From positions 354,400-418,399 of the forward strand of contig NZ_FOFR01000001.1 of assembly GCF_900110955.1 (NCBI RefSeq): a stretch of 64,000 nucleotides of DNA. Direction: 5' to 3'. How positions within the stretch are numbered: position 1 is the stretch's first letter; the number at the start of each line of letters is the position of its first letter. Shown piece by piece: positions 20,991 to 28,712 of this stretch. The notes beneath the pieces were generated by a model. The model did not search any database. It saw nothing but the letters and a program-made list of their open reading frames with translations, and was not told the DNA's origin. A program made the translations under genes and the position numbers. The DNA is from Lentzea xinjiangensis (GTDB lineage: Bacteria; Actinomycetota; Actinomycetes; Mycobacteriales; Pseudonocardiaceae).

Positions 20991-21627
20991 GCACGCCCTG
21001 CGCTTCGGCGCGCGGGTAAGCCCGCTGCTCACCACGGACCTGCGCGGCGCGGTGAGCCTCGCCGAGTCGCACGCGCCCGACCTGGTCGAGGCGTTCGCGC
21101 TGGCCACCGAGGTGGACCAGGCGGCGTTCGTGCTCAGGGTCGGCCGCACCCACCCGACCGGCGTGGCCGGGTTCGCGGAGAGGCCGGAGCTGCCGTTCGA
21201 CCGCGCCGCGCCGGTCGTGCTGCTCGACAACCCGCGCAACCTCGGCAACTTCGGCGCGGCGATCCGGGTCGCGGCCGGCCTGGACGCGGGCGGGGTGATC
21301 TCCACCGGTGACGTCGACCCGTGGCACCCGAACGTGCTCCGGGGGTCCGCCGGGCTGCACTTCGCGCTGCCCGTCGCGAAGGTCGAGAGCCTCTCCTTCC
21401 CCGGTGAGCTGATCGCGTTCGACGCCGACGGCGACCTGCTGCGCGGCCCGATCCCCGACGACGCCGTCCTGGCGTTCGGCTCGGAGCGCCACGGCCTGTC
21501 CCGGGAGGTCCGCGCGAAGGCGTCGCGGGTCGTCCGGCTGCCCATGCGGGAGAAGGTCAGCAGTTACAACCTGACAACTTCTGTGGCGATGGGCCTGTAC
21601 CACTGGGCGGTTCACCGAGCTTCTTGA
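20962..21627 (+). CDS. TrmH/SpoU-family RNA 2'-O-methyltransferase
   Basis: 221 residues from a GTG start inside the previous gene. SpoU enzymes methylate ribose 2'-OH in tRNA or rRNA using SAM bound in a trefoil knot. Motif 1 is LDNPRNLGNFGAAIRVAA (conserved Asn and Arg), motif 2 is VLAFGSERHGLS, and motif 3 is LPMREKVSSYNLTTSVAMGL. The last has Tyr where most members have Leu but keeps the Asn. The N-terminal substrate domain is short (about 70 residues). The target RNA is not evident. Confidence 0.9.
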   Translation: MLLEGFHTVKHALRFGARVSPLLTTDLRGAVSLAESHAPDLVEAFALATEVDQAAFVLRVGRTHPTGVAGFAERPELPFDRAAPVVLLDNPRNLGNFGAAIRVAAGLDAGGVISTGDVDPWHPNVLRGSAGLHFALPVAKVESLSFPGELIAFDADGDLLRGPIPDDAVLAFGSERHGLSREVRAKASRVVRLPMREKVSSYNLTTSVAMGLYHWAVHRAS

Positions 21628-21652
21628 TCGGTCAAGAACGCAGGATGACCCG

Positions 21653-22750
21653 ATGGCTATCGCGAAACTGCTGGCGGCGCGCGCAGGGGTCGCGGAGCGC
21701 GCGGTGTACTCGAGGCACCTGCGGCGGGTCTGGGGTGTGCCCGGCACGCTGCTCGGCGCGCGGGCGTGGCCCCCGCTGCTGCGCGACAGGCTGCACACCA
21801 GCTTCAACTACTGGTGGCAGGCGCACCTGCTCGACTGCATGATCGACGGCTACCTGCGCGCGCCGAACGAGCTGCGCAGGACCTCCATCGCCAGGGTCGT
21901 GCGGGGCATCCGGGTGCGCAACGTCCTCGGCTGGACCAACGACTTCTACGACGACATCGCGTGGCTCGGCCTCGCCCTGCAACGGGCGCAGCGCGAGGTC
22001 GGGGTCACGAAGCCCCAGGCCCTCGCCGCCATCGCCGAACGGCTGCGCGACGGCTGGACCGACCACGCCGGCGGCGGCATCTGGTGGAAGCGCCACGACG
22101 ACTTCAAGAACGTGCCGGCCAACGGCCCCGCCGCGATCTTCCTGGCCCGCCGGGACGACCGCGCCGACCTCACCCGCGCGCGGTCCACGGTGGACTGGAT
22201 CGAGGAGCACCTCGTCGACCCGGGCAGCGGCCTCGCCTGGGACGGCCTGCACGTCCACCCCAACGGCGAGATCCGCGAGTACGAGAAGAACACCTACACG
22301 TACTGCCAGGGCGTCCTGATCGGCGCGTGCGTCGAGCTGGCCGGGCACGGCCAGCAGGAGAAGTGGCTCGACCGGGCCGCGCGCACGATCACCGCCGTGC
22401 ACGACGACCTCGCCACGAACGGCGTGATCAAGGGCCAGGGCGGCGGTGACGGCGGCCTGTTCGCGGGCATCCTCACCCGCTACCTCGCCCAGGCCGCGCT
22501 GATCATCCCCGAGCTGGACCCCGAGCGGCACGAGACCGCGGACCTCGCCAGGGAGCTCGTCGTCCAGTCCGCGGACGCGGCCTGGACCAACCGGACGGTG
22601 GCGGTGAGCGGTCCGCTGTTCGGCCCGGAGTGGAGCGTGCAGGCCACCGAGGACGAGGGGCGCGACCTGTCCGTGCAGCTCGGCGCCTGGATGTGCCTGG
22701 AAGCGGCGGCGTTGCTCGAGCGGAACGGCCTGAGCGTCGCCACGGCCTGA
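21653..22750 (+). CDS. Glycoside hydrolase family 76-like protein, no signal peptide
   Basis: 365 residues. GH76 enzymes are alpha-1,6-mannanases with an (alpha/alpha)6 barrel and two adjacent catalytic Asp residues. Here they are visible in WTNDFYDDIAWLGLALQRA. Other family features are GGGIWWKR, EEHLVDPGSGLAWDGLH, EKNTYTYCQGVLIGACVEL, and GGDGGLFAGILTRYL. The family members I know are usually exported, but this one starts MAIAKLLAARAGVAERAVYS with no signal peptide, so a cytoplasmic role is likely. The ATG at 21653 was chosen because no upstream start reveals a leader. A LacI regulator and sugar kinases follow. Confidence 0.88.
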   Translation: MAIAKLLAARAGVAERAVYSRHLRRVWGVPGTLLGARAWPPLLRDRLHTSFNYWWQAHLLDCMIDGYLRAPNELRRTSIARVVRGIRVRNVLGWTNDFYDDIAWLGLALQRAQREVGVTKPQALAAIAERLRDGWTDHAGGGIWWKRHDDFKNVPANGPAAIFLARRDDRADLTRARSTVDWIEEHLVDPGSGLAWDGLHVHPNGEIREYEKNTYTYCQGVLIGACVELAGHGQQEKWLDRAARTITAVHDDLATNGVIKGQGGGDGGLFAGILTRYLAQAALIIPELDPERHETADLARELVVQSADAAWTNRTVAVSGPLFGPEWSVQATEDEGRDLSVQLGAWMCLEAAALLERNGLSVATA

Positions 22751-22764
22751 GCGTCACGGCCTGG

Positions 22765-23739
22765 TCAGCACCCGCAGGACTGCCGGTGCATGAGCGAGGG
22801 CGACAGCCGGATGGTCTCCGGCGGCCGCTGCGGGTCGGAGATCCGCGAGAGCAGCAGCTTCACCGCGGTCCTGCCGATCTCCTCGACGGGCTGGGCCAGC
22901 GTCGTGAGCGGCGGTTCGATCAACGTCGCCCACTCCACCTCGTCGTACGCGACGACGGCGAGGTCGGTGCCCAGCTTGAGGCCGCGGGCGCGCGCCTCGT
23001 GCAGCATGCCCACCGTGACCAGGTGGTCCGCCGCGACGACCGCCGTCGCCGGGTCCTCCTGGTCGAGCAGCGGCGCGAGCCAGCCGCTCTGGGAGACCAG
23101 TGCCTCGTCCCACTTGAGGCCCGCGCGGCCGAGGCCGAGCCGGTAGCCGAGGATGCGCTCCTCGGTCGTCGCCACGCCCGCCTTGCCGCAGACGATGCCG
23201 ATCCGCCGGTGCCCCAGCTCCGCGAGGTGCTTCACGAGACCCGAGGTGGCCTGGACGTTCTCCGGCCCCACCTGGTCGATGTCCTGGGCCACGGTGAGCC
23301 GGTCCACGAGCACGGTGGGGATGTTCAGCCGCTTGAGCTCCGGCAGCACGAGGCTCCCGCCGCCGGCCGACGGGGTCAGCAGCAGCCCGTCGACCCGTCG
23401 CGAGCGCAGCATCCTGACCGCGGTCTGCTCGGACTCCGGGGTGTCCCTCGTGTCGATCAGCACGAGCGAGTAGCCGTTCCTGGTCGCCTCCGACTCGATG
23501 GCGGCGATCAGCTCGGCGAAGTAGGGGTGCGAGACCAGCGAGACCGCGAGACCCAGCGACTTCGTGCCACCCATGACCAGCGACCGCGCGATGGCGTCAC
23601 CCGTGTACCCGGTTTCGTCGATCGCCTTCTGCACGCGCTCGCGCGTGTCCTCGGCTACCGGCCTGGTCTCGTTGATCACGTGTGACACCGTGGTGATGGA
23701 GACCCCCGCGAGAGCCGCGACATCCCGCATGGTGACCAT
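22765..23739 (-). CDS. LacI-family transcriptional regulator
   Basis: 324 residues. The LacI helix-turn-helix with hinge is clear: MRDVAALAGVSITTVSHVIN and RVQKAIDETGY. The periplasmic-binding-like effector domain follows (SLGLAVSLVSHPYFAELIAA, DGLLLTPSAGGG, VLVDRLTVAQDIDQVGPEN, HRRIGIVCGKAGV). It ends with a Cys-rich tail SCGC. Effectors are usually sugars or nucleosides. The start at 23739 leaves 34 bases to the divergent PfkB kinase gene, which it most likely represses. Confidence 0.93.
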   Translation of the reverse strand: MVTMRDVAALAGVSITTVSHVINETRPVAEDTRERVQKAIDETGYTGDAIARSLVMGGTKSLGLAVSLVSHPYFAELIAAIESEATRNGYSLVLIDTRDTPESEQTAVRMLRSRRVDGLLLTPSAGGGSLVLPELKRLNIPTVLVDRLTVAQDIDQVGPENVQATSGLVKHLAELGHRRIGIVCGKAGVATTEERILGYRLGLGRAGLKWDEALVSQSGWLAPLLDQEDPATAVVAADHLVTVGMLHEARARGLKLGTDLAVVAYDEVEWATLIEPPLTTLAQPVEEIGRTAVKLLLSRISDPQRPPETIRLSPSLMHRQSCGC

Positions 23740-23773
23740 GACCAGGGACCTTACCCGTTTGGAGGAAGCCCAG

Positions 23774-24619
23774 ATGGCAGCCGTGCTGTGTGTCGGGCTC
23801 ACAACTCTCGACGTGACCCAGCGGGTGGACGACTTCCCGGCCGCGGGGCAGAAGGTCCGCTCGCTCGACGCGCGGCTCTCGCCCGGCGGCCCGGCGGCGA
23901 ACGCGGCCCGTGCCGTCGCCGCGCTGGGCGGGAGGTCGGCACTGCTCACCGCCTTGGGGGCCGACGCATTGGGTGAATTCGTCAAGGCCTCCTTGGACCC
24001 GGTCCAAGTGACCGCGGTGGCCGGTACGACGCCGGTGAGCATGGTCGTCGTCAGAGCCGCTGATGGGGAGCGCACGGTCGTCTCGCGCAACGCGTCGGTG
24101 CCGGTCGTCGCGCCCGATCTGTCCGATCTCCTGGCGGCCGCGGACGTGGTGCTCTTGGACGGGCACCACGACGGCCTGGTGATCCCGGCCGCCCGGCGGG
24201 CGAAAGCCCTGGGATTGCCGGTGGTGCTCGACGCCGGGAGCTGGAAACCTGTCCTCGATCACCTGTTGCCGCTGGTCGACGTGGCTGCCTGCGCTTCGGG
24301 GTTCGAGCGGTCCGACGCCGAGGTGCACTCGTACGGGGTGCCGCTGGTGATCCGCACGCACGGTGCGGCGCCGGTGACCTGGTCGCGGAACGGCTCGACC
24401 GGGGAGGTGCCCGTGCCGGTGGTGGAGGTGGAGGACACGAACGGTGCCGGAGACGTCTGGCACGGCGCGTACGCCTACGCGCTGGCGTCGGGGTGGGATC
24501 CGGTGAAGGCCATCGGTTTCGCGTCGGAGGCGGCCGCTGTTCGCGTCGGCGCGGTCGGGGACTGGGTTGAGAGGCTGGCACGGTGGCAGGACAGCAGGTC
24601 AGGTTCGAGGAGCTGCTAG
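23774..24619 (+). CDS. PfkB-family carbohydrate kinase
   Basis: 281 residues from the ATG at 23774, which has GGAGGAAG at good spacing. PfkB kinases phosphorylate sugars or nucleosides with ATP. The N-terminal substrate motif is LSPGGPAANAARAVAALGG, and the C-terminal ATP/anion-hole motif is DTNGAGDVWHGAYAYALA, with the catalytic Asp near residue 227. The specific substrate cannot be told from sequence. It overlaps the next kinase gene by 37 bases and is divergent from a LacI regulator, suggesting an inducible sugar-use operon. Confidence 0.92.
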   Translation: MAAVLCVGLTTLDVTQRVDDFPAAGQKVRSLDARLSPGGPAANAARAVAALGGRSALLTALGADALGEFVKASLDPVQVTAVAGTTPVSMVVVRAADGERTVVSRNASVPVVAPDLSDLLAAADVVLLDGHHDGLVIPAARRAKALGLPVVLDAGSWKPVLDHLLPLVDVAACASGFERSDAEVHSYGVPLVIRTHGAAPVTWSRNGSTGEVPVPVVEVEDTNGAGDVWHGAYAYALASGWDPVKAIGFASEAAAVRVGAVGDWVERLARWQDSRSGSRSC

Positions 24620-25218
24620 AACGGGCCCGAGCGCTCACGGACATGGGTGAGCGGAAGCTCCTCGGCATCGGTGGCGCGCCGGGTTCCGGCAAGTCGACAC
24701 TCGCGCGGCGGCTCGTCGAGGCCCTCGACGGCCAGGCGGTGCTCGTCGAGATGGACGGCTTCCACCTCGCGCAGAGCGAGCTGGAACGGCTGCGGCTCGT
24801 CGAGCGCAAGGGCGCCCCGGACACGTTCGACATCCCCGGTTACGTCGACCTGCTCGGCAGGATCAAGGCGTGCGGGCCGGACATGATCTACGCGCCGGAG
24901 TTCCGCCGCGAGATCGAGGAGCCGATCGCGTGCGCGGTGCCGGTGCACCCGGACGTCCCGCTGGTCGTCACCGAGGGCAACTACCTGCTGCTCAACTACG
25001 ACAAGTGGAAGCGCGTCCGGATCATCCTCGACGAGGCGTGGTTCCTGTTCATCGACGAGGACGTGCGGGTGCAGCGCCTGATCGACCGCCACCTGCGCTA
25101 CGGGCGCACCTTGTCGGAGGCGCAGGAACGCGTGCTGCACGGCACGGACCACGTCAACGCGTTGATGGTGAACTCGTCGAAGGGGTCGGCGGACCTGCTG
25201 ATCACCGAGGTGCTGTAG
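24583..25218 (+). CDS. Uridine kinase/PanK-like P-loop kinase
   Basis: 211 residues from a GTG at 24583. The Walker A motif is GIGGAPGSGKSTLARRLVEA (about residue 28). MDGFHLAQSELERL, GAPDTFDIPGYV, VTEGNYLLLNYDKWKRVR and RHLRYGRTLSEA follow, which is the pattern of the uridine kinase/pantothenate kinase-like family that includes YggC/FrcK-type sugar or nucleoside kinases. The long overlap with the upstream PfkB gene implies coupled translation and a shared pathway. The substrate is unknown. Confidence 0.88.
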   Translation: MAGQQVRFEELLERARALTDMGERKLLGIGGAPGSGKSTLARRLVEALDGQAVLVEMDGFHLAQSELERLRLVERKGAPDTFDIPGYVDLLGRIKACGPDMIYAPEFRREIEEPIACAVPVHPDVPLVVTEGNYLLLNYDKWKRVRIILDEAWFLFIDEDVRVQRLIDRHLRYGRTLSEAQERVLHGTDHVNALMVNSSKGSADLLITEVL

Positions 25219-25278
25219 GCGGCAGGCTCGGCGGCGCGGGGGACTTGGCGCGGGGGATTCGCTGTGGGGGGATGAGGG

Positions 25279-27420
25279 GTGGACTCTGCGCTGGGCGCGT
25301 TGTTGCGGCACCACCGGATCACCGCGGGGCTCACCCAGGAGGCGCTGGCCGAGAAGGCCGGTCTCAGCGGTCAGGCCGTCGGCGCCCTGGAACGGGGTGA
25401 CCGCCGGCATCCTCATCGCGAGACGGTGCTGCGGCTCGCCGACGCGCTCGGCCTGGGCGCGGACGAGCGTGCCGAACTCGCGGCGGCCGCCGCCCGCACG
25501 CCCCGGCCCCGCCACGCGCCGTCCGCACCCGTCCGGCAGCTCCCCGCCGCGCCGGTGCGGTTCTCCGGGCGTGAGGCGGAGGTCGCCGAGCTGACCGACC
25601 TGGTGCGCCGGCCGGGGGTGGTGGTCGTCTCCGGCATGGCGGGCGTCGGCAAGACCTCGCTCGCGCTGCACGTCGCCCACCGCGTCGCCGAGCTCTTCCC
25701 CGACGGCCAGCTCTACCTGGACCTGCGGGGAAGCCTGCAGCCGCAGGACGCGCTGGGCCAGCTTCTGCGCGCGCTCGGCCGGCCGGACCACGGCGGAACG
25801 CAGGCCGAGACCGCCGCGCGGCTGAGGTCGGCACTGGCGGGGCGGCGGGTGCTGCTCGTGCTCGACGACGCCGCGACGATCGACCAGGTCCAGCCGCTGC
25901 TGCCCGGCACCGTCGGCTGCTCGGCGGTCGTGACCAGCCGCCGGGCCATGGACACCCTGCCGCAGGCCCGTCACCTGAGGCTGGACGTGCTGCCCGAACG
26001 CGAGGCGCTCGACCTGCTCACGGCCTACGCGGGGCCGGAACGGACCGGCGCCGACCCGGCCGCGGCGGCGCAGGTGGTCCGGCAGTGCGGACGGCTGCCC
26101 CTCGCCGTCCACCTCGCCGGTGCCCGGCTCGCGTCCCGGCCGGCCTGGCCGATCGCCCACCTCGCGCACCGCCTGGCCGTGCGCAGGCTCGACGAGCTGG
26201 ACCGCGACGACGCGGGTATCCGGGCGAGCTTCGCGGTGTCCGTCGACCAGCTCGACCCCGCGGACCAGACGGCGTTCACGCGGTTCGGCGTCTTCGGGGA
26301 CGTCTCGCTGCCGGTCGCCGCCCGGCTGCTCGACGTGGACACCCTCGCCGCCGAACTGGTGCTGGAACGGCTGGCCGACCTGCACCTGGTGCGGTGCACG
26401 ACGCCCGGCCGCTACCGGATGCACGACCTCATCCGGGCCTACGCGCTCGAACGGTCCGCGGACCCCGAGGCGCTGGGCCGGGTCGCCCGCCTGTTCGTCG
26501 CGGTGGCGTGGCGGTCGGTGGCCCTGGCCGTGCCGCACAGCTTCCGCGGGACCTGGGCCGACCCGGTGTGGGCGGCGGGCGCACCGGACTTCGCCACTGC
26601 CGCGGCGGCCTTCGCGTGGCTCGACGAGCACCGCCCGCAGCTCGTCGACCTCTGCCGGGCGCCCGGCGTGCCGGCGCAGGCGCTGGTCCGGCTGGCGACC
26701 GGCCTGTTCCCGTACTACCTGAGCCGCGGCCACCGCGCGGACTGGGCCGAGGTGTGCGGGCGGGCGGCGGCCGTGGCGAGCGACCCGCCGGCGCGCGCCA
26801 TCGTCGAGATGGACCTGGGCGTCGCGCTGCGCGACGCCGGTCACCTGCGCCGCAGCCTGGCCCTGTTCCGGCAGCTCGGGGACACCAACGGCGTCGCGGT
26901 CTGCCTGGTCAACCTCAGCGAGGTGCTCCAGACGTGCGGTGACCTGGCCGTCGCTGTCTCGACCGGGGAGGAGAGCCTCGCCTTGGCGCGCGAGCTGGGG
27001 CTCCGGTGCGTCGAGGCCTCCGTCTTGGAGCACCTCGGCAGTGCGCACGGCCGAAGGGGCGACCACGAGCGCGAGCTCCGCTGCTACCTGGACAGCTTGC
27101 GCCTGAACACCGCTGAGGGCGACGACCGCGCCTGTGCCGGTGTGCTGCACCGGATCGGCGCGCTGCACCGGCGGTCCGGCCGGGCCGACGAGGCCGCGAC
27201 GGCACTGACGCGGAGCCTGCACCTGCACCGCGAGGGCGGAGACCCGTCGGGTGAGGCCGCGTGCCTGGAGGAACTGGGACTGGTGCACCTGCTGCGCCGG
27301 GACCGCGTCGCGGCAGCCGAGGCGTTGCACCGCGGACTCGACATCGCCGAGCGGCACGGAGACCTCGGGCGGCAGGCGAGCCTGCGGCGGCACCTCGCGG
27401 AATGTGGAGGTTCTTCGTAG
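25279..27420 (+). CDS. XRE-NB-ARC-TPR (STAND) regulator
   Basis: 713 residues. The N-terminal XRE helix-turn-helix (about 5-62, GLTQEALAEKAGLSGQAVGA) leads to an NB-ARC NTPase with Walker A VVSGMAGVGKTSLALHVAH (about 119), Walker B VLLVLDDA and the later MHDLIRAYALERS motif. The C-terminal half (about 490-710) is helical TPR-like repeats (VCLVNLSEVLQTCGDLAVAV, EASVLEHLGSAHGRRGDHER). STAND proteins are signal-controlled ATPase switches; this layout is common in actinobacterial regulators of secondary metabolism. The GTG start at 25279 gives a complete HTH. The I36-like gene follows after 46 bases. Confidence 0.92.
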   Translation: MDSALGALLRHHRITAGLTQEALAEKAGLSGQAVGALERGDRRHPHRETVLRLADALGLGADERAELAAAAARTPRPRHAPSAPVRQLPAAPVRFSGREAEVAELTDLVRRPGVVVVSGMAGVGKTSLALHVAHRVAELFPDGQLYLDLRGSLQPQDALGQLLRALGRPDHGGTQAETAARLRSALAGRRVLLVLDDAATIDQVQPLLPGTVGCSAVVTSRRAMDTLPQARHLRLDVLPEREALDLLTAYAGPERTGADPAAAAQVVRQCGRLPLAVHLAGARLASRPAWPIAHLAHRLAVRRLDELDRDDAGIRASFAVSVDQLDPADQTAFTRFGVFGDVSLPVAARLLDVDTLAAELVLERLADLHLVRCTTPGRYRMHDLIRAYALERSADPEALGRVARLFVAVAWRSVALAVPHSFRGTWADPVWAAGAPDFATAAAAFAWLDEHRPQLVDLCRAPGVPAQALVRLATGLFPYYLSRGHRADWAEVCGRAAAVASDPPARAIVEMDLGVALRDAGHLRRSLALFRQLGDTNGVAVCLVNLSEVLQTCGDLAVAVSTGEESLALARELGLRCVEASVLEHLGSAHGRRGDHERELRCYLDSLRLNTAEGDDRACAGVLHRIGALHRRSGRADEAATALTRSLHLHREGGDPSGEAACLEELGLVHLLRRDRVAAAEALHRGLDIAERHGDLGRQASLRRHLAECGGSS

Positions 27421-27466
27421 AGGTTGTCGCTGTCGATGCCCGCGCGTTCTCGCCAGCATCAACGGC

Positions 27467-27883
27467 ATGAACAACTCTTCGAAGAAAGTGATCCGGACGG
27501 CCTTCGCCGGCGCGCTCGCGGCCGTGTTCGTCGCCGTGGCCGCACCGGCCGCCTCGGCCGCGGCCCGCGACGGCGTGTGCAACGACAACGAGTTCTGCCT
27601 GTACCACTTCAGCAACCGCATCGGATCGATCTCCGACTTCACCGGCAACATCCCGAACTACGGCGACTCGCAGCCGACCTGCTACGAGTTCAAGAAGCCG
27701 AGCGCGGCGGGCTACCTGGAGTGCGTCAAGAACAACGCGGCGTCCGTGTGCAACTACTTCGACCGGGACATCCGCGTGTACTTCAACAGCAACTACGAAG
27801 GCACTTACGACACCGTCCGGGCCAACACCTGCGGCAACCTCGTCAACACCTACTACGAGAACGCGTCACACAGGTTCATCTGA
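27467..27883 (+). CDS. Secreted peptidase-inhibitor I36-like protein
   Basis: 138 residues from the ATG at 27467. A Sec signal peptide (NSSKKVIRTAFAGALAAVFV, then AVAAPAASAAA) is likely cleaved after ASA. The mature part of about 105 residues carries six Cys (VCNDNEFCLYHF, PTCYEF, LECVK, SVCNYF, TCGN) and the beta/gamma-crystallin-like wording of the I36 family (FCLYHF, YFNSNYEGTYDTV). SMPI-type members inhibit metalloproteases; many relatives are uncharacterised. The adjacent STAND regulator may control it. Confidence 0.85.
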   Translation: MNNSSKKVIRTAFAGALAAVFVAVAAPAASAAARDGVCNDNEFCLYHFSNRIGSISDFTGNIPNYGDSQPTCYEFKKPSAAGYLECVKNNAASVCNYFDRDIRVYFNSNYEGTYDTVRANTCGNLVNTYYENASHRFI

Positions 27884-27887
27884 CGCG

Positions 27888-28556
27888 TCAGCCCGCGTGC
27901 GGGTGGCTGACGTGCTCGAGGTCCTCGCCGGCCTCGTCGATCGGCTTCGCCATCTCCTGGCGGTAGCGCCAGATGCCCCAGCCGGTACCACCCAGGAAGA
28001 ACGCGACGCTGACGACGATCGCGGCCGTCTCGAGCCACGGGAGCTGCCGCAGGATGCCCGCCCCGTAGTAGCCGGCCAGCACCAGCGTCGGCACCCACGC
28101 GATGGCGCCGATGGTCGTGGCCAGCGTGAACCGCCGGAGGTCCATCCGCGCGGCACCGGCGATCATCGGCGCCAGCGTGCGGATCCACGGGATCCAGCGG
28201 GCGAGCACGACGGCCCAGAAACCGCGCCGGTCGAGGAACTCGCCCGCGCGTTGCAGGTTCTGCCGGTTCAGCACCTTGCCGTCCTTGCGCGCGAGCACGC
28301 GCGTGCCGGTGTGCCTGCCGATGTAGTAGCCGACCTGGTTGCCGACGACGGCGACGATCAGCGCCACACCGGACAACGCCCAGGCCGACAGCTCGCTGTT
28401 GTGCGTCGCCAGCACCACGCCGGCGGCGAACAGCAGCGAGTCACCGGGCAGGAACAACCCGAAGATGAATGCGCACTCGACGAAGATGAAGGTCAGCACG
28501 ATGAGCCACACGGCCACCGGACCTGCGGTCTCCAGCGAGGCGAATGCGTGCGCCAC
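27888..28556 (-). CDS. DedA-family membrane protein
   Basis: 222 residues from a GTG start. The DedA/VTT fold is recognisable by FVECAFIFGLFLPGDSLLF, VVGNQVGYYIGRHTGTRVL and FWAVVLARWIPWIRTLAPMI with GxxR motifs and re-entrant helices. DedA proteins are thought to be proton-coupled lipid (undecaprenyl phosphate) transporters or scramblases. The C-terminal tail is acidic and has several His. It converges with the I36-like gene; the two stop codons lie in one 10-bp palindrome. Confidence 0.93.
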   Translation of the reverse strand: MAHAFASLETAGPVAVWLIVLTFIFVECAFIFGLFLPGDSLLFAAGVVLATHNSELSAWALSGVALIVAVVGNQVGYYIGRHTGTRVLARKDGKVLNRQNLQRAGEFLDRRGFWAVVLARWIPWIRTLAPMIAGAARMDLRRFTLATTIGAIAWVPTLVLAGYYGAGILRQLPWLETAAIVVSVAFFLGGTGWGIWRYRQEMAKPIDEAGEDLEHVSHPHAG

Positions 28557-28712
28557 GGTGAGCCAGCCTACGTCGTGCTACGCCGGCGGTGCGGCGACAT
28601 CGGTCTGACCGGATGACGAAATCTGGATTGAGCACACTCAGTCACCGCGTGAACTCCCTTCCGCCGAGATCACCGTCGAGTGACCCGGCCGGATCGGGCT
28701 AGCGTGGCGAGC

